Source of the DNA: Xestospongia muta
Taxonomy: Eukaryota; Porifera; Demospongiae; Haplosclerida; Petrosiidae
Assembly: GCA_963693285.1 (NCBI GenBank)
Contig: OY848918.1
Coordinates: 6,887,876 to 6,951,875 of the forward strand
Length of the DNA: 64,000 bases
Direction of reading: 5' to 3'
In this document: piece after piece, positions 1-11,859 of the stretch
How the letters are laid out: every line of letters starts with the position of its first letter
How positions within the stretch are numbered: the first letter of the stretch is position 1
Position numbers and translations under genes: made by a program
The notes under the pieces: generated by a model
Seen by the model: the letters and a program-made list of their open reading frames with translations, nothing else
Told to the model about the DNA's origin: nothing
The model's database searches: none

Positions 1-12
1 CTACATACATAC

Positions 13-1801
13 CTCTAGGACATGGCAGTGTTGGTGATATAGTAATAACAGAGACACTGGTTAGAATACCTAATAAGTAGAACAAACAATAATAAATGGG
101 CCATTGTACTGGGTCATATCTTACTTCTTTCAGGTGTACATGATGTAACAGAAAGTGATGCAATATTTGTTGGAATAACTAAAGGATTTAAAATATATTT
201 ACCAAACAACAAAGTCAACAGACTTCACAAGATGTAAACTAACATGGGAAAAACCAAGAGGAACACAAACTAAATATGCATATACAATCAAATATTGTCA
301 TTTGAAAGATCAATCAATATGATCAACCCTAATTTGAAATACTAGGAAATACATACTATCATTATGCTGTATATATGGAAATTATTTGTGCTTTAATTGT
401 GGTTTGTGGTTACAAATTTTTATAATTGTAAGCAACCGCATTACACCGAAAGGTTTCAGATTCACTCGCTTTCCACTATACTCATGTATTAACTCTAGCA
501 TTAGCAAGTCATCAGGGAAGTAGTTGCAACAAGTAAAGTAGATGTAGGTATATATAGTTATAACTGTGTAATATTAGAATATGGTCTAACAATCATTCAT
601 ACCACTACCTATACTATTATTTATATATTTACCTATATTTGTCATAGTAGCTGGTCCAAATCCTAAAGTATTATTAGCTTCTAGTTGTATAAAATAAGTA
701 AAGTTCACACTAGCTCCAGTGATAGTGATAGTAGTAGTAGGAGTTGGTACAATGACAGTTATATTAATGTCATTGTTTGTGAAATTATGAACTACTCTGT
801 AATAGTTCACATCAGGACGAGGACATGATGAGGTAGGTTGCTAAGTAATATATTACACAAATACATAATTACATATAATATAATAATATACAACACTTAC
901 CATCCACTGTACTGATATAATAGCTGTAACATTAGATTGTGTTAAGTCATGAGGGAAGCAAGTGGCCATTGCTGTTAGGCTTGGGACTTGTTCAGGTGCT
1001 ATTAGAATAGTATAACAATAAATGCCACTAAATGCAATTACAAGTTGTAACTTACTATCTAAATTTAAACAACCACTGTAACTTTGAGGTCCACTCCTGT
1101 TAGCTCCATCTACTACTGCTACAGTATAAGTATATTGTACTCCTTCTAGTCTGTTACTGATAGTAAGAGAGGTAGATGTTGTATTAAAGATCTCTTCTTG
1201 GTTGGTACTCTGGTTAGTGACATTAACACTATAGTAATCAAGACATTTTTCTGAAGATGATGACCAGGAGATAGTAACTGTTGTAGAACTAATAGCAGTA
1301 TAAGACAGTGAACTAGGACTGGTAGTGGGGGGACCTGTTGACAAAGATACTATTGATTAGACCAATAGTTCACACTCACCTTCTAACTCAATAGTACATT
1401 GTCTACTGTTAGTATTGCTATTACCATCATTCTGATCACGACAGTCAACAGTCACACTGTTGTTAAACTCAACATTAGCAATAAAATTGAGACTGAAAGA
1501 GTTACTACCAGTTTTATTGGCAGTAAAAGAATTACCAACTGGTAGGGTGTGTCCAATAGCATCAGCTGCACCAAATGAATTAACACCACTAACACTACCA
1601 CTGACTGTCAAACGTGCTACTGCACTAGTTATCACACAGCGATATATAGCTGATACCTCAGGACAAAATGTTGGACATGGAAAACTCACTACTTGAGAGT
1701 GAACTGGAATGACAGAGATATAATATAACATATCTTAGGTTAGTAATACCTTGAACAAAGAAAAAGACAGAACTTAACAATATAACCAGAAACGCTGACA
1801 T
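13..1801 (-). CDS. Gene A: Ig/FN3 receptor, 3' end beyond the window
   Basis: Exons on the minus strand: 1801-1750 (signal peptide, begins MSAFLVILLSS), 1703-1380 (Ig-like), 1334-1056 (FN3-1), 998-901 and 840-633 (FN3-2 split by a phase-0 intron), 69-13 (stalk). All joins are GT-AG and keep frame. The Ig-like exon has the expected pair of cysteines (IYRCVI and VDCRD) plus extra CPTFC cysteines. Each exon matches gene B in length, except that the stalk exon is 6 bp shorter. The transmembrane/tail exon, at 4762-4512 in B, should lie left of base 1. Expected to be a secreted-pathway, single-pass surface receptor; ligand unknown. A tandem duplicate of B, same strand. The family call is firm; function is inferred from domains only. 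Confidence 0.8.
132..345 (+). pseudogene. Relic FN3-like exon, opposite strand, inside the last visible intron of gene A
   Basis: After a TTTCAG acceptor-like site, the plus strand reads a GVHDVTESDAIFVGI-like stretch, then an FN3-like piece (RCKLTWEKPRGTQTKY, then IKYCHLKD) before stops. The two pieces are not in one frame. The same relic lies in gene B at 4940-5152, so it predates the A/B duplication. It is no longer a usable exon as read here. Confidence 0.45.
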
Positions 1802-1847
1802 TTCAAATTTAAAATAAACCACACCCTAATTACACAAAATGATTTAG

Positions 1848-1854
1848 TGAGTCA
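1848..1854. promoter_or_regulatory. AP-1-like TGAGTCA in a shared upstream block (gene A)
   Basis: TGAGTCA sits within a block conserved upstream of A (1802-1990), B (6930-7140) and C3 (38665-38890). The same heptamer occurs at 6975-6981 and 38715-38721. Regulatory use is inferred only from conservation between duplicated copies. Confidence 0.3.
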
Positions 1855-3429
1855 CACAATCTAGCATGAAGAAATGAATGAACTATACTCTAATTGAAAA
1901 GTACATCTTATGCACTTTGTCAAGTGATTGTGTTAATCAACATAATGCTAATATTAATATTGATATTAATGCTGTTACCAGTGTTGTATGCTAATAATTA
2001 ATATATCTATATGAAGTTTATAAGACAACAATAGAAAATGATGTTCACAAAAACAAATATAGTCTTACAAGTATATATAGCTATAGTCATGAGCAGACTA
2101 CAGTGGTTTGTCTATTGCTACAATGTATATGGGTTTCAAATAACAGTTGCATGCTCCTTCCTCCCTATATTATTTAGCGATATATCACTCCCAGTCTACT
2201 TTGAGAAGATCATCAGTGTACAGATGTGATAAATGTAATAATAATATCTCTACACAGTATCTGTGGACTGAGCTAAATTAAATTTCCCAACTTTCACTCA
2301 TTACTTACAACAAATATAGATCAGCTTTATATATAGTTGTCTTGGTCCAACTTTATTATCATGCCTTTTCAAAATATGAAAGTTAGGTTACTTTTTGTTA
2401 ACCACAATATATGGGAACATTTTAGCACTATAATGGCTTTTGAATGTATGAAACCATGACATTATCCTTACATTTAACACAGATTGTGCTAAATAGTAAA
2501 TACATATATTGGACAGCAGTGGTTTTGTATTTCAACTTTATATATATGTTGGATACGTTATACCTTCCATAATATTTGCACGACTAAGTTATGTGTTACC
2601 AGCAAGTATAATATTAATGTGTTCTATGTTCCATGATTAATTCTAGTATATTGTAAGCAATGGACTCTGAAATTGATGTACATCCTTGAGTGAATATTGA
2701 TACAGTGTAATATTCACTCAGTGTTTTATACTGTGAGCAAATATCAATGAGGGGGTATACAAAATATGACATCTTTTTATTTGGTTTGTACCAATCCTCT
2801 AATGTGCAACTGTTTAGTGGATATGATAAGAATCTATGCTTGAAATAGTGTAAAATGTAATTGTTGAAACAACCAACTGTTAGACAATATTCTGGCACTT
2901 GAATGACTTTAAAAGTAGTTTCTAAGAAATGTTAGGATAAATAATACAATTTAAAAGGTAATTTTCTAAGTCACTATATTATTTTCTTATAAAGTATGTC
3001 TCAATTCTGAATACTAGTATGTACTACAAACACACCTTAGCTTAACAAAGACAGTATCTGTACATTTACAGCATGATAAGACAATTTTACTGCACAACGA
3101 AATGGAGTAAAAACATATCAGGTATAAACAGCCTCATACCTAGACTGAGTGCCTTCTGTTCCATATGAGTACAAAACTAGTGTATAATTATGAGGACATG
3201 CAACCTAAATAAGAGGAAGGAAGCATAGTGTTATGGTCAATATATATGTTATTATCCTTTCTGATCACATATACTATTGTTTGGTCAAGTTAACTCCCTT
3301 GTGTACCGGTCATGCTCTAAATAAACTATTATTACATTCACTTGAGTATTAATATATATACATACACATAAACACATAGATACGTACCATGCAAGCTTAC
3401 AAATTTATTTCCTGTTTATACATTCATTC

Positions 3430-3720
3430 TTGTGGATTCAAGATCTTCTACTGACAATATGAGAGATATGTCTAAGCTCTTCTATTATATCAGAAAGTCC
3501 CTATTGTACTCCATCAGGACAAGGTAGTAACTATATATCTCGTACCTGGTACTATCATCACTGAAAACAGTTTAGTGGATAATTCTGCTGATGACTGTTT
3601 CAATGTTTAGTTTGGACTATTCCATCATATGATGTAGATATCTTTTATCTCAATGATTACTTTAATGATGTAGAGAGTGACACCAATCAATCACAGTTTT
3701 TATTCACTGTTATTACCTCT
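3430..3720 (+). pseudogene. Decayed Ig exon of the gene C family
   Basis: Scattered matches to the first exon of gene C can be read in broken frames: a start-of-gene context (TGTGGATTCAAGAT), SPYCTPSGQGSNY-like and VPGTIIT-like pieces, then WTIPSYDVD. Stops and small indels interrupt it. Related relics are at 42900-43165 and 13550-13605. Confidence 0.6.
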
Positions 3721-4039
3721 ACTACCCAGCAATTAGCGATTTAATTGGGTTGTAGGATGATGTAATAACTAATTTAGTCATGTGTCCAATTACTTTGAGA
3801 AGATCATCAGTGCACAGTTATGGTAAATGTAGTAACAATATTTCTGCACTGTATCTGTGGACTGAGGCAAACTAAATATTCCAATTTTTACTTATATTAA
3901 TAGTTTACAAAACCTACTTTCTGCAGTTTTACTATATCCAGTTACACACAACATCAAGATCAGGTATGTATGCTATTAGTATTTATGTATATATCAGACA
4001 ATGTAACTGGCATTGTTTTGACCATTGATGTTTCTATTG

Positions 4040-4200
4040 AATGGTATTGTATCCTCTTTTATCACATAGTCAAGTCAAAAGCAGAACTTCACTTCTTTGT
4101 CTACTGGTTCTCCTGCTCTAAGTAGAACATTATCATGTAAACGAGAAGGAAGATATTATGGTCATGTGACCATTGGTAACATGATACATTTATACACTGT
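4040..4200 (+). pseudogene. Decayed transmembrane/tail exon fragment
   Basis: Reads ILSSFIT, then a broken SK.QNFTSLSTGSPALS stretch, then YYGHVTIGN in another frame. This corresponds to the TM end and the YGHV motif of the receptor tails. Similar shorter relics precede gene C (9175-9290) and gene C3 (39505-39600). Confidence 0.5.
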
Positions 4201-4511
4201 TATATAAAAATATATCTATTTTGTACTTCTTCATGTCAACTTGTCACAGTTTGCTTTGCTTGATATCATAATTTGACACATATAGCAGTTATGACAGGAA
4301 ATCTATCAGGAATGTTGCTAATAGTCACATAATGGTTAGAAAATTTTCTCTATGTAACTAATAAGTTGTCTTATGAGGTAACAAAATAAGTCAATATATT
4401 CAAACTTTTTTTGAAAGGAACTTCACAAATAATTAGATATGTAAATTAAATTTGTTAAGATACTATCCTTTGTTAACAATTTAGTATATAAAATGGATTT
4501 GTTGACAGTAT

Positions 4512-6610
4512 TCACTGTCCTATATGTCCATAAGCTGGATTAATAGTAAGAGGTAATGGACTAATAATGGCTGGATTTTGTACTTCTTCATACACAACCT
4601 GTTCAACTAGTTTGACTGGTTCTTTTCTTGTCAATCCACTTCTTTTGATATACACATAAACAAACAGTAATGTTAGTACTAGTGTTAATATTGATGAGAA
4701 TATAGCTGTTATGAAAAACGTAATTGTAACAGCAGCAGCTGTTGATAATGAACTAGAAGTATCTATAGAAAAGAAAAGACTGACAATACAGGTTATATCA
4801 ATCTACATATATACCTCTTGGTCCAGGACATGACAGTGTTGGTGATGTAGTAATAACAGAATCACTGATTAGAATACCTAATAAGTAAAACAAACAATAT
4901 TGAATGGGGCACTGTACTGGGTCATATTTTACTTCTTTCAGGTGTGTATGATCTAACAGAAAGTGATGGAATATTTGTTGGAATAACTAAAACATAACAG
5001 ATATACTTATATTTAAATTTACTAAGCAACAAAGTCAACAGACTTCACAAGATGTAAACTGACATGGGAAGAACCAAAAGGAACACAGACCAAATACGCG
5101 TGTAATATCAAGTATTGTCATTTGAAAGATCTTAAATGTGATCAACCCTAATTTAAAATACTAAGAAATATGTGATATTATTTTATACTGCATATAAGAA
5201 ATTTTTTGTGCTTTTATATTAATTTGCGGTTTATGTTTGATACTGTTAATAGTTGAAAGCAACCACATTACAATGAACGTTTTCAGATTCTCCATTATAT
5301 GAGTCATCAGGAAGTAGTAATGCAGCAAGTAAAGTAGCTGTATATAGGTACATAATAGTTGTAATTGCAACTGTGTAATATTAGAATATGATTTAAAATT
5401 CATTCATACCACTACCTGTACAATGTTTATATGTTTACCTATATTTGTCACAGTAGCTGGTCCAAATCCTAAAGTATTATTAGCTTCTAGTTGTATATAA
5501 TAAGTAGAGTCCACACTAGCTCCAGTGATAGTGATAGTAGTAGTAGGAGTTGGTACAATGACAGTTATATTAATCTCATTGTTTGTGACATTATGAACTA
5601 CTCTGTAATAGTTCACATCAGGACGAGGACATGATGAGGTAGGTTGCTAAGTAATATATTACACAAATACATAATTACATATATAATAATATACAATACT
5701 TACTCTCCACTGTACTGATATAATAGCTGTAACATTAGATTGTGTTAGGTCTTTAGGGAAGCAAGTGGCCATTGCTGTTAGACCTGGGACTTGTTCAGGT
5801 GCTATTAGAATAGTAACAATAAATGTCATTAAATGAAATTTACAACTTCTAACTTACTATCTAAATTTAAACAACCACTGTAACTTTGAGGTCCACTCCT
5901 GTTAGCTCCATCTACTACTGCTACAATATAACTATATTGTACTCCTTCTAGTCTGTTACTGATAGTAAGAGAGGTAGATGTTATATTAAAGATCTCTTGT
6001 TGGTTGGTGTTCTGGTTAGTGACAGTAACACTATAGTAATCAAGACATTGTTCTGAAGATGGTGACCAGGAGATAGTAACTGATGTAGAACTAATAGCAG
6101 TATAAGACAGTGAACTAGGACTGGTAGTGGGAGGACCTGTAATATATATAGGTATTGATTGTAGTACTACTTCTCTCTCTTACCTTCTAACTCAATAGTA
6201 CATTGTCTACTGTTGGTATTGCTATTACCATCAGCCAGATCTCGACAGTCAACAGTCACACTGTTGTTAAACTCAACATTAGCAATAAAATCGAGACTGA
6301 AAGAGTTACTACCAGTTTTATTAGCAGTAAAAGAACTACTAATTGGGAGGGTGTGTCCAATAGCATCAGCTGCACCAAATGAATTGGCACCACTAACACT
6401 ACCACTGACTGTCCATCGTGCTAGTGTACTAGTTATCACACAGTGATATATAGCTGGTACTTCAGGACAAAATGTCGGACATGGAAAACTCACCACCTGA
6501 GAGTGAACTGAAATGAATGACATAAAATATAATATAACATATCTTAGGTTAGTAATACCTTGAACAAAGAAAACAACAGAACTTAACAATATAGCCAGAA
6601 ATGCTGACAT
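4512..6610 (-). CDS. Gene B: complete Ig/FN3 transmembrane receptor, 424 aa
   Basis: Exons: 6610-6559, 6507-6184, 6136-5858, 5801-5704, 5646-5439, 4877-4815, 4762-4512. They sum to 1275 nt with no internal stop. Domains: signal peptide 1-17 (MSAFLAILLSSVVFFVQ), Ig-like 18-125 with cysteine pair IYHCVI/VDCRD, FN3-1 126-218, FN3-2 219-320, stalk 321-341, transmembrane about 353-380, then a basic stop-transfer KRSG and a 40-residue tail. The tail has VVYEEV (Tyr399), which fits the ITIM consensus, and PAYGHI (Tyr419). The start is the ATG at 6610; an upstream in-frame GTG is not needed. The last exon is identified by frame, the TM helix and paralog motifs. Role in surface recognition with SH2-type signalling is inference. 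Confidence 0.85.
4940..5152 (+). pseudogene. Relic FN3-like exon, opposite strand, in intron 5 of gene B
   Basis: Copy of the relic in gene A. The plus strand shows TTTCAG followed by GVYDLTESDGIFVGITK, then a FTRCKLTWEEPKGTQTKY piece, then IKYCHLKD and a stop. FN3 hallmarks (LTWEEP and the IKYC strand) are visible. It is antisense to its host gene. Confidence 0.5.
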
Positions 6611-6904
6611 ATCTGTCACATATTACTTTCTGGACTTAGTTATTAATATGTCTTTAAGTCAAACAAATTCTACTTATGTACTGTACAAAAAGATTGAATG
6701 CTGATACAATATATGCACTCAAAGGTGAAAACGAGACTATAGAACCAACAAAGCTAACAAAACACTGAAAGGAACACATTAGGATCATTAGTAATCACCA
6801 CTTAACACACTATCAACACCTAATACATTTTAACAAAAGTGTATAACAAGAAAGAACCTACTAAAACCGAATGATTAACTAAACCAAAAATACAATATTA
6901 ATAG

Positions 6905-7145
6905 ATGTTGGCTTGAGCCTTGCAATATCAAATTTAAAATAAACCACACTCTAATACTACATATAATAATTTGGTGAGTCACACAATCCAGCATGAAGTA
7001 ACAAATAAACTACACTCTAATTGAAATGTAGGTCATGTATATTTCTAATGATGTTTTTAATCAACACAATCCTTTCATCAGTGTTGTATGCTGTAATAGT
7101 TAGTATAAGCTTGTATATACATTTTGAAAGATAATAATAGCACTG
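6905..7145. repeat. Upstream block shared with genes A and C3
   Basis: Nearly identical to 38645-38885 and clearly related to 1802-1995. It lies about 300 bp upstream of the ATG of gene B, while in gene A it touches the ATG. An interposed sequence (6620-6900) separates it in B. It includes TGAGTCA at 6975-6981. Confidence 0.6.
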
Positions 7146-7369
7146 GTATGTTATGGCATGGTCCAAAAATAGTGTGAGTAACACTAATTAATACAATTTG
7201 CAAGGAGCACGGCCCCAGTTGCTACACCTACATAACCCTAATTATCACCATCAAGTTTCAGGTATACTATCAATGGTTAAAGCATGGCGAATTTAAGTAT
7301 CATTTTACTTTATTGAAAATATGAAAAAATAAGTTTTTAAATAGTTATTTTCCACATTCTAAGTAGTTT

Positions 7370-7990
7370 TTAAATATATTTTAGTTCTCTACAGAGTTTT
7401 AGATATTGGAGGTCGTTAGTAGGCACTATATTGTGCTTACCATAGAAGTCATTTTCAAATTGCCTCAACAATTCTGTCACAACAATTCTCCTTTGAACTA
7501 CTGACAGCTGCAAACGTGCCAAAATGTCTTTATAGTTGCCTTCATCCCTTTTCGTCGGTTTGTTTGATGATGATTTCAATTTAGTATGTACTTGGTCGTA
7601 CAATATGACATCGTTAGTGTCTCCCAAGATTCTCTGTACAGCAATGGTATGCTTACTAACTACTTTGGAAAATTCTGTTATTTCGACTATACTTTCGTTG
7701 AGATCAATCTGAATGTCTTCACCTTTGTTTTCCTCTACAACATCGTCTTTTGTTTCATCAATGACAGCTTGCTTCACGTAACTTATTTCGTTGAGTTCTT
7801 CATATTTTGTAGGAGTGGATGTGATCACAGTGTTTGGTGGTGGAGACGACACATTCTGTTGTAGACCACATTCTACTCCTTCAGTTATGCTACATTCAAA
7901 GTCTGGTTCTTCATAAGATGAAGTGTATTCATGTTGTAAATTCGACTCACAAGCTCTTAGTGACTCTAACTCTCCATCATCATCAAAACT
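7370..7990 (-). pseudogene. Coding fragment of an unidentified gene, weakly FAM13-like C terminus
   Basis: One open frame runs from about 7990 to a stop at 7370-7372 with no ATG. The right edge looks like a splice acceptor (TTAAAG before TTTTGATGATG). The N-terminal part is acidic (YEEPDFECS, DDVVEENKGEDIQ). The C-terminal part has RRIVVTELLRQFENDFY followed by HNIVPTNDLQYLKLCRELK. This helix, with a pattern of Leu..Phe-Glu, His, Pro and Tyr..Leu, resembles the C-terminal region of FAM13-type proteins, but I am not sure. Base composition is less AT-rich than its surroundings. It lies directly beside a retrotransposon remnant. Probably the last exon of a gene or a captured fragment. Confidence 0.4.
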
Positions 7991-8059
7991 TTAATAAATC
8001 TAGTTGGGATGGTGATTTCATTCTCAATGCCAAATAATAGCTACTACGGTAGAGGCAGT

Positions 8060-8710
8060 GTAAACATTCCAAACACGAGGTACTAAGACAGATGTAAGAG
8101 CCTTCCTAGACCTTATGGGATGCTATCAAAAATTTATCCCGGGATATGCCACTATCTCACAGTACTCTCTGATCTCACTAGGAAGTCTGCTCCCAATAGG
8201 GTAGTATGGACCCCTCAGTGCGAGAGAGCATTTGTTGAACTGAAGAAACTGTTATGTTCTGCTCCGGTATTGAAAGCCCCTGATTTATTGAAACCATTTA
8301 TATATATCACAAAGCGATGCTTCTGATCGTGGAATCGGCACCATTTTAAGTCAAATAGATATTCCACTGTAGAGAAAGAGTGTCTAGCTATCAAGTTAGC
8401 GACTCATGCTTTTCGAGTCTATTTGCTAGGGCGTAAATTTATTATTCAAACCGATCATCATTCCTTTGGAATGGCTAGATCTTTTAAAAGAGAACAATGC
8501 AAGATTGATTAGGTGGAGTTTATCAATCCAACCAACCTAGTCTCGTCCCCACACTTACTCGCAAGTTAAAGTAGGTCTGGTCACACAACCATATCACTTT
8601 GTTGTAAAATATTGTTCTGGTTTTAGAAATGGAAATGCCAATGCTTTGTCCAGAATCGCAACAAACGAGTTTGTCGCTGGAGAAGAAAGGAGGAGTGTGA
8701 TGGATTCATC
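8060..8710 (+). mobile_element. Ty3/Gypsy reverse transcriptase-RNase H remnant
   Basis: Read in several frames, this gives the end of a Gypsy-type reverse transcriptase and its RNase H: DVRAFLDLMGCYQKFIPGY, then LSDLTRKSAPNRVVWTPQCE and AFVELKKLLCSAPVL, then SDRGIGT, YSTVEKECLAIKLA, LLGRKFIIQTDHH and GNANALSRI. These are established Gypsy hallmarks. Frames change between blocks, so it is dead. Gag, protease and the start of RT are missing on the left, and no integrase follows before the LTR-like end. Confidence 0.85.
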
Positions 8711-9036
8711 AAGGTGTGATAAGTGTTTAGTATTATTTGAGTTATCATTTTATTTGGACTGTTAATAGCTGTTACTTACATTTCTGCTGTGTCATTGATT
8801 TGTTATTATTGTTAATAGATGATATTTCCACAACTATTGTTCTTGTAAAGATATGTTAAGTGTGTTAATATATTTTTAACACTAGTTTTTACTGGTGTTA
8901 TTTTTCAATTTACACTGTTCTTTGTATTGTACACTATTTAAATGTTTTTTCTTTTTGTAATAAAATAGTCTTTTTCGTGATTCTAAAATTAACTGGTCAA
9001 CTTGGTGGCTAGACCTCTTCCATATAATCCTTCACA
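8696..9036 (+). repeat. Probable 3' LTR of the Gypsy remnant
   Basis: Starts TGTGATGGAT just after the RNase H coding remnant and ends ATCCTTCACA, giving the TG...CA ends and a short inverted terminus typical of LTRs. A poly(A)-signal-like AATAAA lies near 8960. No second copy was seen in the window, so the call rests on position and termini. Confidence 0.5.
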
Positions 9037-9039
9037 ATA

Positions 9040-9365
9040 ACAAACACAATTGTTACAAGACATGTTAACAACAACAGATACATACATATAAACCTGACTA
9101 CACTAGACTACAATGCTCAATTGTCTCTATATAATAATAACTCAGCATACTGTCTTTAATAACAGTACAGTGTTCAGTATTGTATCCTCTTTTATCACAT
9201 AATCAAGTCAAAAGCAGGACTTCACTCTTGTCTACTGGACCTCTTGCTCATGTGACCTTTGATAATAAAGAAATATTCATTACATCATCTAGCTATGACA
9301 ACAGTTATTTCAGTACATGTAAATAGTTCATTTCCTGTTAATACATTTGTGGTTGTGGATTCAAG
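9040..9365. repeat. 5' flank of gene C, duplicated before gene C3
   Basis: Closely matches 39370-39689. It contains a decayed TM/tail exon at about 9175-9290 (ILSSFIT-like), which shows that gene C lies behind the remains of another receptor. The sequence just before the ATG is nearly identical in both copies. Confidence 0.6.
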
Positions 9366-11824
9366 ATGTTCATCTTAATTTTTCTTCTTCTACTGTCAAT
9401 AACTGAGAAATGTTTATCAACATCTGTTATATCAGGAGGTTCTTACTGTACTCCATCAGGACAAGGTAGTCACTATGCTGTACCTAATACTGTTATCACT
9501 GTGAACTGTTCAGTGGATAACCCTGATAATTTGGATAACTTACTCAAATGGACTATTCCATCATATGATGAACAAATTTCTCATTTATATGCCAAGCCTA
9601 ATAATATGATATATATATGGCCATTTAAGTCCACTGTTATTTCATCTGATAATACTGCCAAGACTACAACAGCATCACTACAGATATCAGCAGTTAGTAA
9701 TTTAGATGGGGCAGTAGTGAGATGTGCTGATGCATCAAATAATATGGCAACTTGTATACTACAGATATTAAGTAAGTTCCAGTGTTATCATTAAACACAA
9801 TGTTACCATGAACTGTCTAGCTGTCCCTAGTCCACCAAATAATCTGAAATGTACTAATATCACCTCCAACTCACTTACATTACAATGGAGTCTACCAACT
9901 GATAATGGAGGAGCATCCATTTTTCATTACAATGTAACTTGGTCTCCTAATTCAGACATCAAAGTCACTGAAGACATGTCATTATCTATTACTGGTCTAT
10001 CACCTAACACTGAATATACATTTACTGTCAGTGCTAATAATTCTGTAGGAATTGGAAATGGTACCTCAACGAAATGCACAATACTACAAGAAAGTAAGAA
10101 GTTTATAATCTAAAATTTAGTCTTTATTTTCTTATAAATTGTAGTTCCTCCTGGAGTTAGTACAGTTAGTGTATGTTTGGATTGGAATATAAATGACAAT
10201 ACTGCTCTGTCTATTAATTATACAGTAAGTATAGCACTGAAAATATGATTGGTCAAAATACCATAGTCATTTAAGTTGCATTAACACAGTATACTTAAAT
10301 AAGACACACAGAATTAGTAATCATCACACTGTTTTCATATCTAATATAATGACTGACACTTGTCTTAATTGTCAGAGCTATTGAGATCTGTTTAACATCT
10401 CATTATTTAGAGACAGGAAATTTCATGGATGTTGGTCCTATATGTAAGGGACTGTTATTTTTATAGGAAAGATATCCTTTTTGAAAAATACATAAAAAGG
10501 AGATGAACTATTAATTCAAAGCAATTAATCAAATAGTAACGGATATGCTATATGAATGTTTATTCATAACAAAAATTTGACCGGATGAGCCTGGATTATA
10601 ATTATATAACCATAAAAGACGGAAATTAATAATTAATCATAATTATTTTAAGAAATCAATTTTAAGCTAACAAAATTTTCACGACTACCGTGTACTATTT
10701 TATATATAGTAACTATGAATTGAACCAATCTATTTTAGCAGTGTACTATATATCACATCTATTATTTTCACATAATTATAGGATTGTCCTGTTATTATTA
10801 CTAACACTGTCACTACACCTCCTGTTACTAACTACACTATATCAGCAGGACAGTCATTTATACATAGTCTTCATCCTAGTATAGCTTGTTCTGGTTTGAG
10901 TCAACCAATAACTGAAGGAGATACTTACAATGTTAGTGTGTCTGTATTTAATATAATAGGAGCTAATACAACAAGAGCTGATCCATTTAGTAAGTGAATA
11001 AGTTATACTAACTAAATTACTATCCATTTGTTTATATAGTTGCTACTTGGTTACGTGATGTTAATGTAGTAGATGATAGTAATTCTTCAGCTAAAATACA
11101 ATATACTACTGCAGACTGTGTATCAGATGTTGAAAACCTATATATTGAATTAATTGTGAAGGATGGTTCTAATATTGTTAACTCTACTAGAGCACCATAC
11201 TCACCAAATACAAGGAGTATCTTTACACTAGAAGGTTTTCAACTACAACCAAGTACTACATTGTCTTATACTGCGCAAGTAATGTATGTAACTACTGTTG
11301 GAGCAGCCGCTATTGGTAGTTTTATAATTACCTCTACAACATCAACAATGCCTTCAACATCAACAACACCTTCAACATCAAGTATTACAATATAAACCAT
11401 TTCTAAGATAAAAATATTCCTTTTATTCAGCACTATCTTCTCCATTACCAAATCCTAGTGATACTCCTACAGGTAACTGTATGTAATTACAACTAATGTA
11501 TTATTAATTAGTGATTTATTAACAGGTTCTGGCTCAATTGGTACAGTGATAACTATTGGTGTGCCTATTATCACAGCTTTATTGATAGCTGTTGTTGTAA
11601 TAACAGCTATTTTATCCTCTCTTATCACATATTACTGCTGTATTAGGTCGAAAGAAGGTCATTCTCCTTTAGTTGCAGTTACAGCTGGTCCTTATGAGAT
11701 TCCAGTATCTACTATGAAAGTGTCATCACTTGAAATGAAAGATAATATGGCATATGGTCATGTGACTATTGATACTAGTGGGAACACATCGACACCTGCT
11801 GTTTATGAACCTACTTATATATAA
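9366..11824 (+). CDS. Gene C: complete Ig/FN3 transmembrane receptor, 551 aa
   Basis: Exons: 9366-9771, 9821-10093, 10145-10224, 10782-10989, 11040-11381, 11431-11478, 11526-11824; 1656 nt, no internal stop. Signal peptide MFILIFLLLLSITEKCLS; Ig-like to residue 135 (VNCSVDN, LKWTIP, VVRCADA: the C..W..C pattern); FN3-1 136-226 (QWSLPTDNGG, VSANNSVGIGNG); FN3-2 227-322, split by a phase-0 intron; a third FN3-like exon 323-436 ending in a Thr/Ser stalk; a Pro-rich stalk exon; TM about 460-487 followed by YYCCIRSK. Tail tyrosines are Tyr509 (PYEIP), Tyr529 (MAYGHV), Tyr546 (VYEPT) and Tyr550. Followed 150 bp later by pseudogene D1. Likely a cell-surface receptor; ligand unknown. Confidence 0.87.
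10571..10645 (+). other. Conserved block in intron 3 of gene C
   Basis: A stretch with TTTGACCGGATGAGCC, a spacer, then AAAGACGGAAATTAATAATT is preserved at 35885-35960 and about 40945-41015 in the copies of this intron. It stands out as less AT-rich. Function unknown. Confidence 0.4.
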
Positions 11825-11859
11825 GTATATTATTAGTCATATTTTGTGTTATAACTTTC

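Larger units (their letters stand above)
1802..4500. other. Intergenic region between genes A and B with receptor relics
   Basis: No intact gene seen. 1802-2290 is a flanking block with copies at 38640-39180 and, in part, 6905-7145. 3735-3900 repeats a piece of that block (compare 2190-2290 and 39040-39140). 3430-3720 and 4040-4200 hold decayed Ig and tail exons, listed separately. Nothing recognisable was seen in 2300-3400. Confidence 0.6.

Noticed and set aside
1460..1696. Plus-strand frame antisense to the Ig exon of gene A (also 6213-6446 in B)
   Set aside because: Shadow of the real minus-strand exon; no start context, splice pattern or domain.
2614..2898. Minus-strand 94-aa open frame between A and B
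   Set aside because: Low-complexity chance frame in AT-rich DNA without splice or domain support.
10585..10635. Hammerhead-ribozyme-like order in the conserved intron block (CGGATGAG ... GGAAA)
   Set aside because: The invariant CTGATGA core is not present (CGGATGA instead), and the flanking sequences do not clearly form stems I-III.
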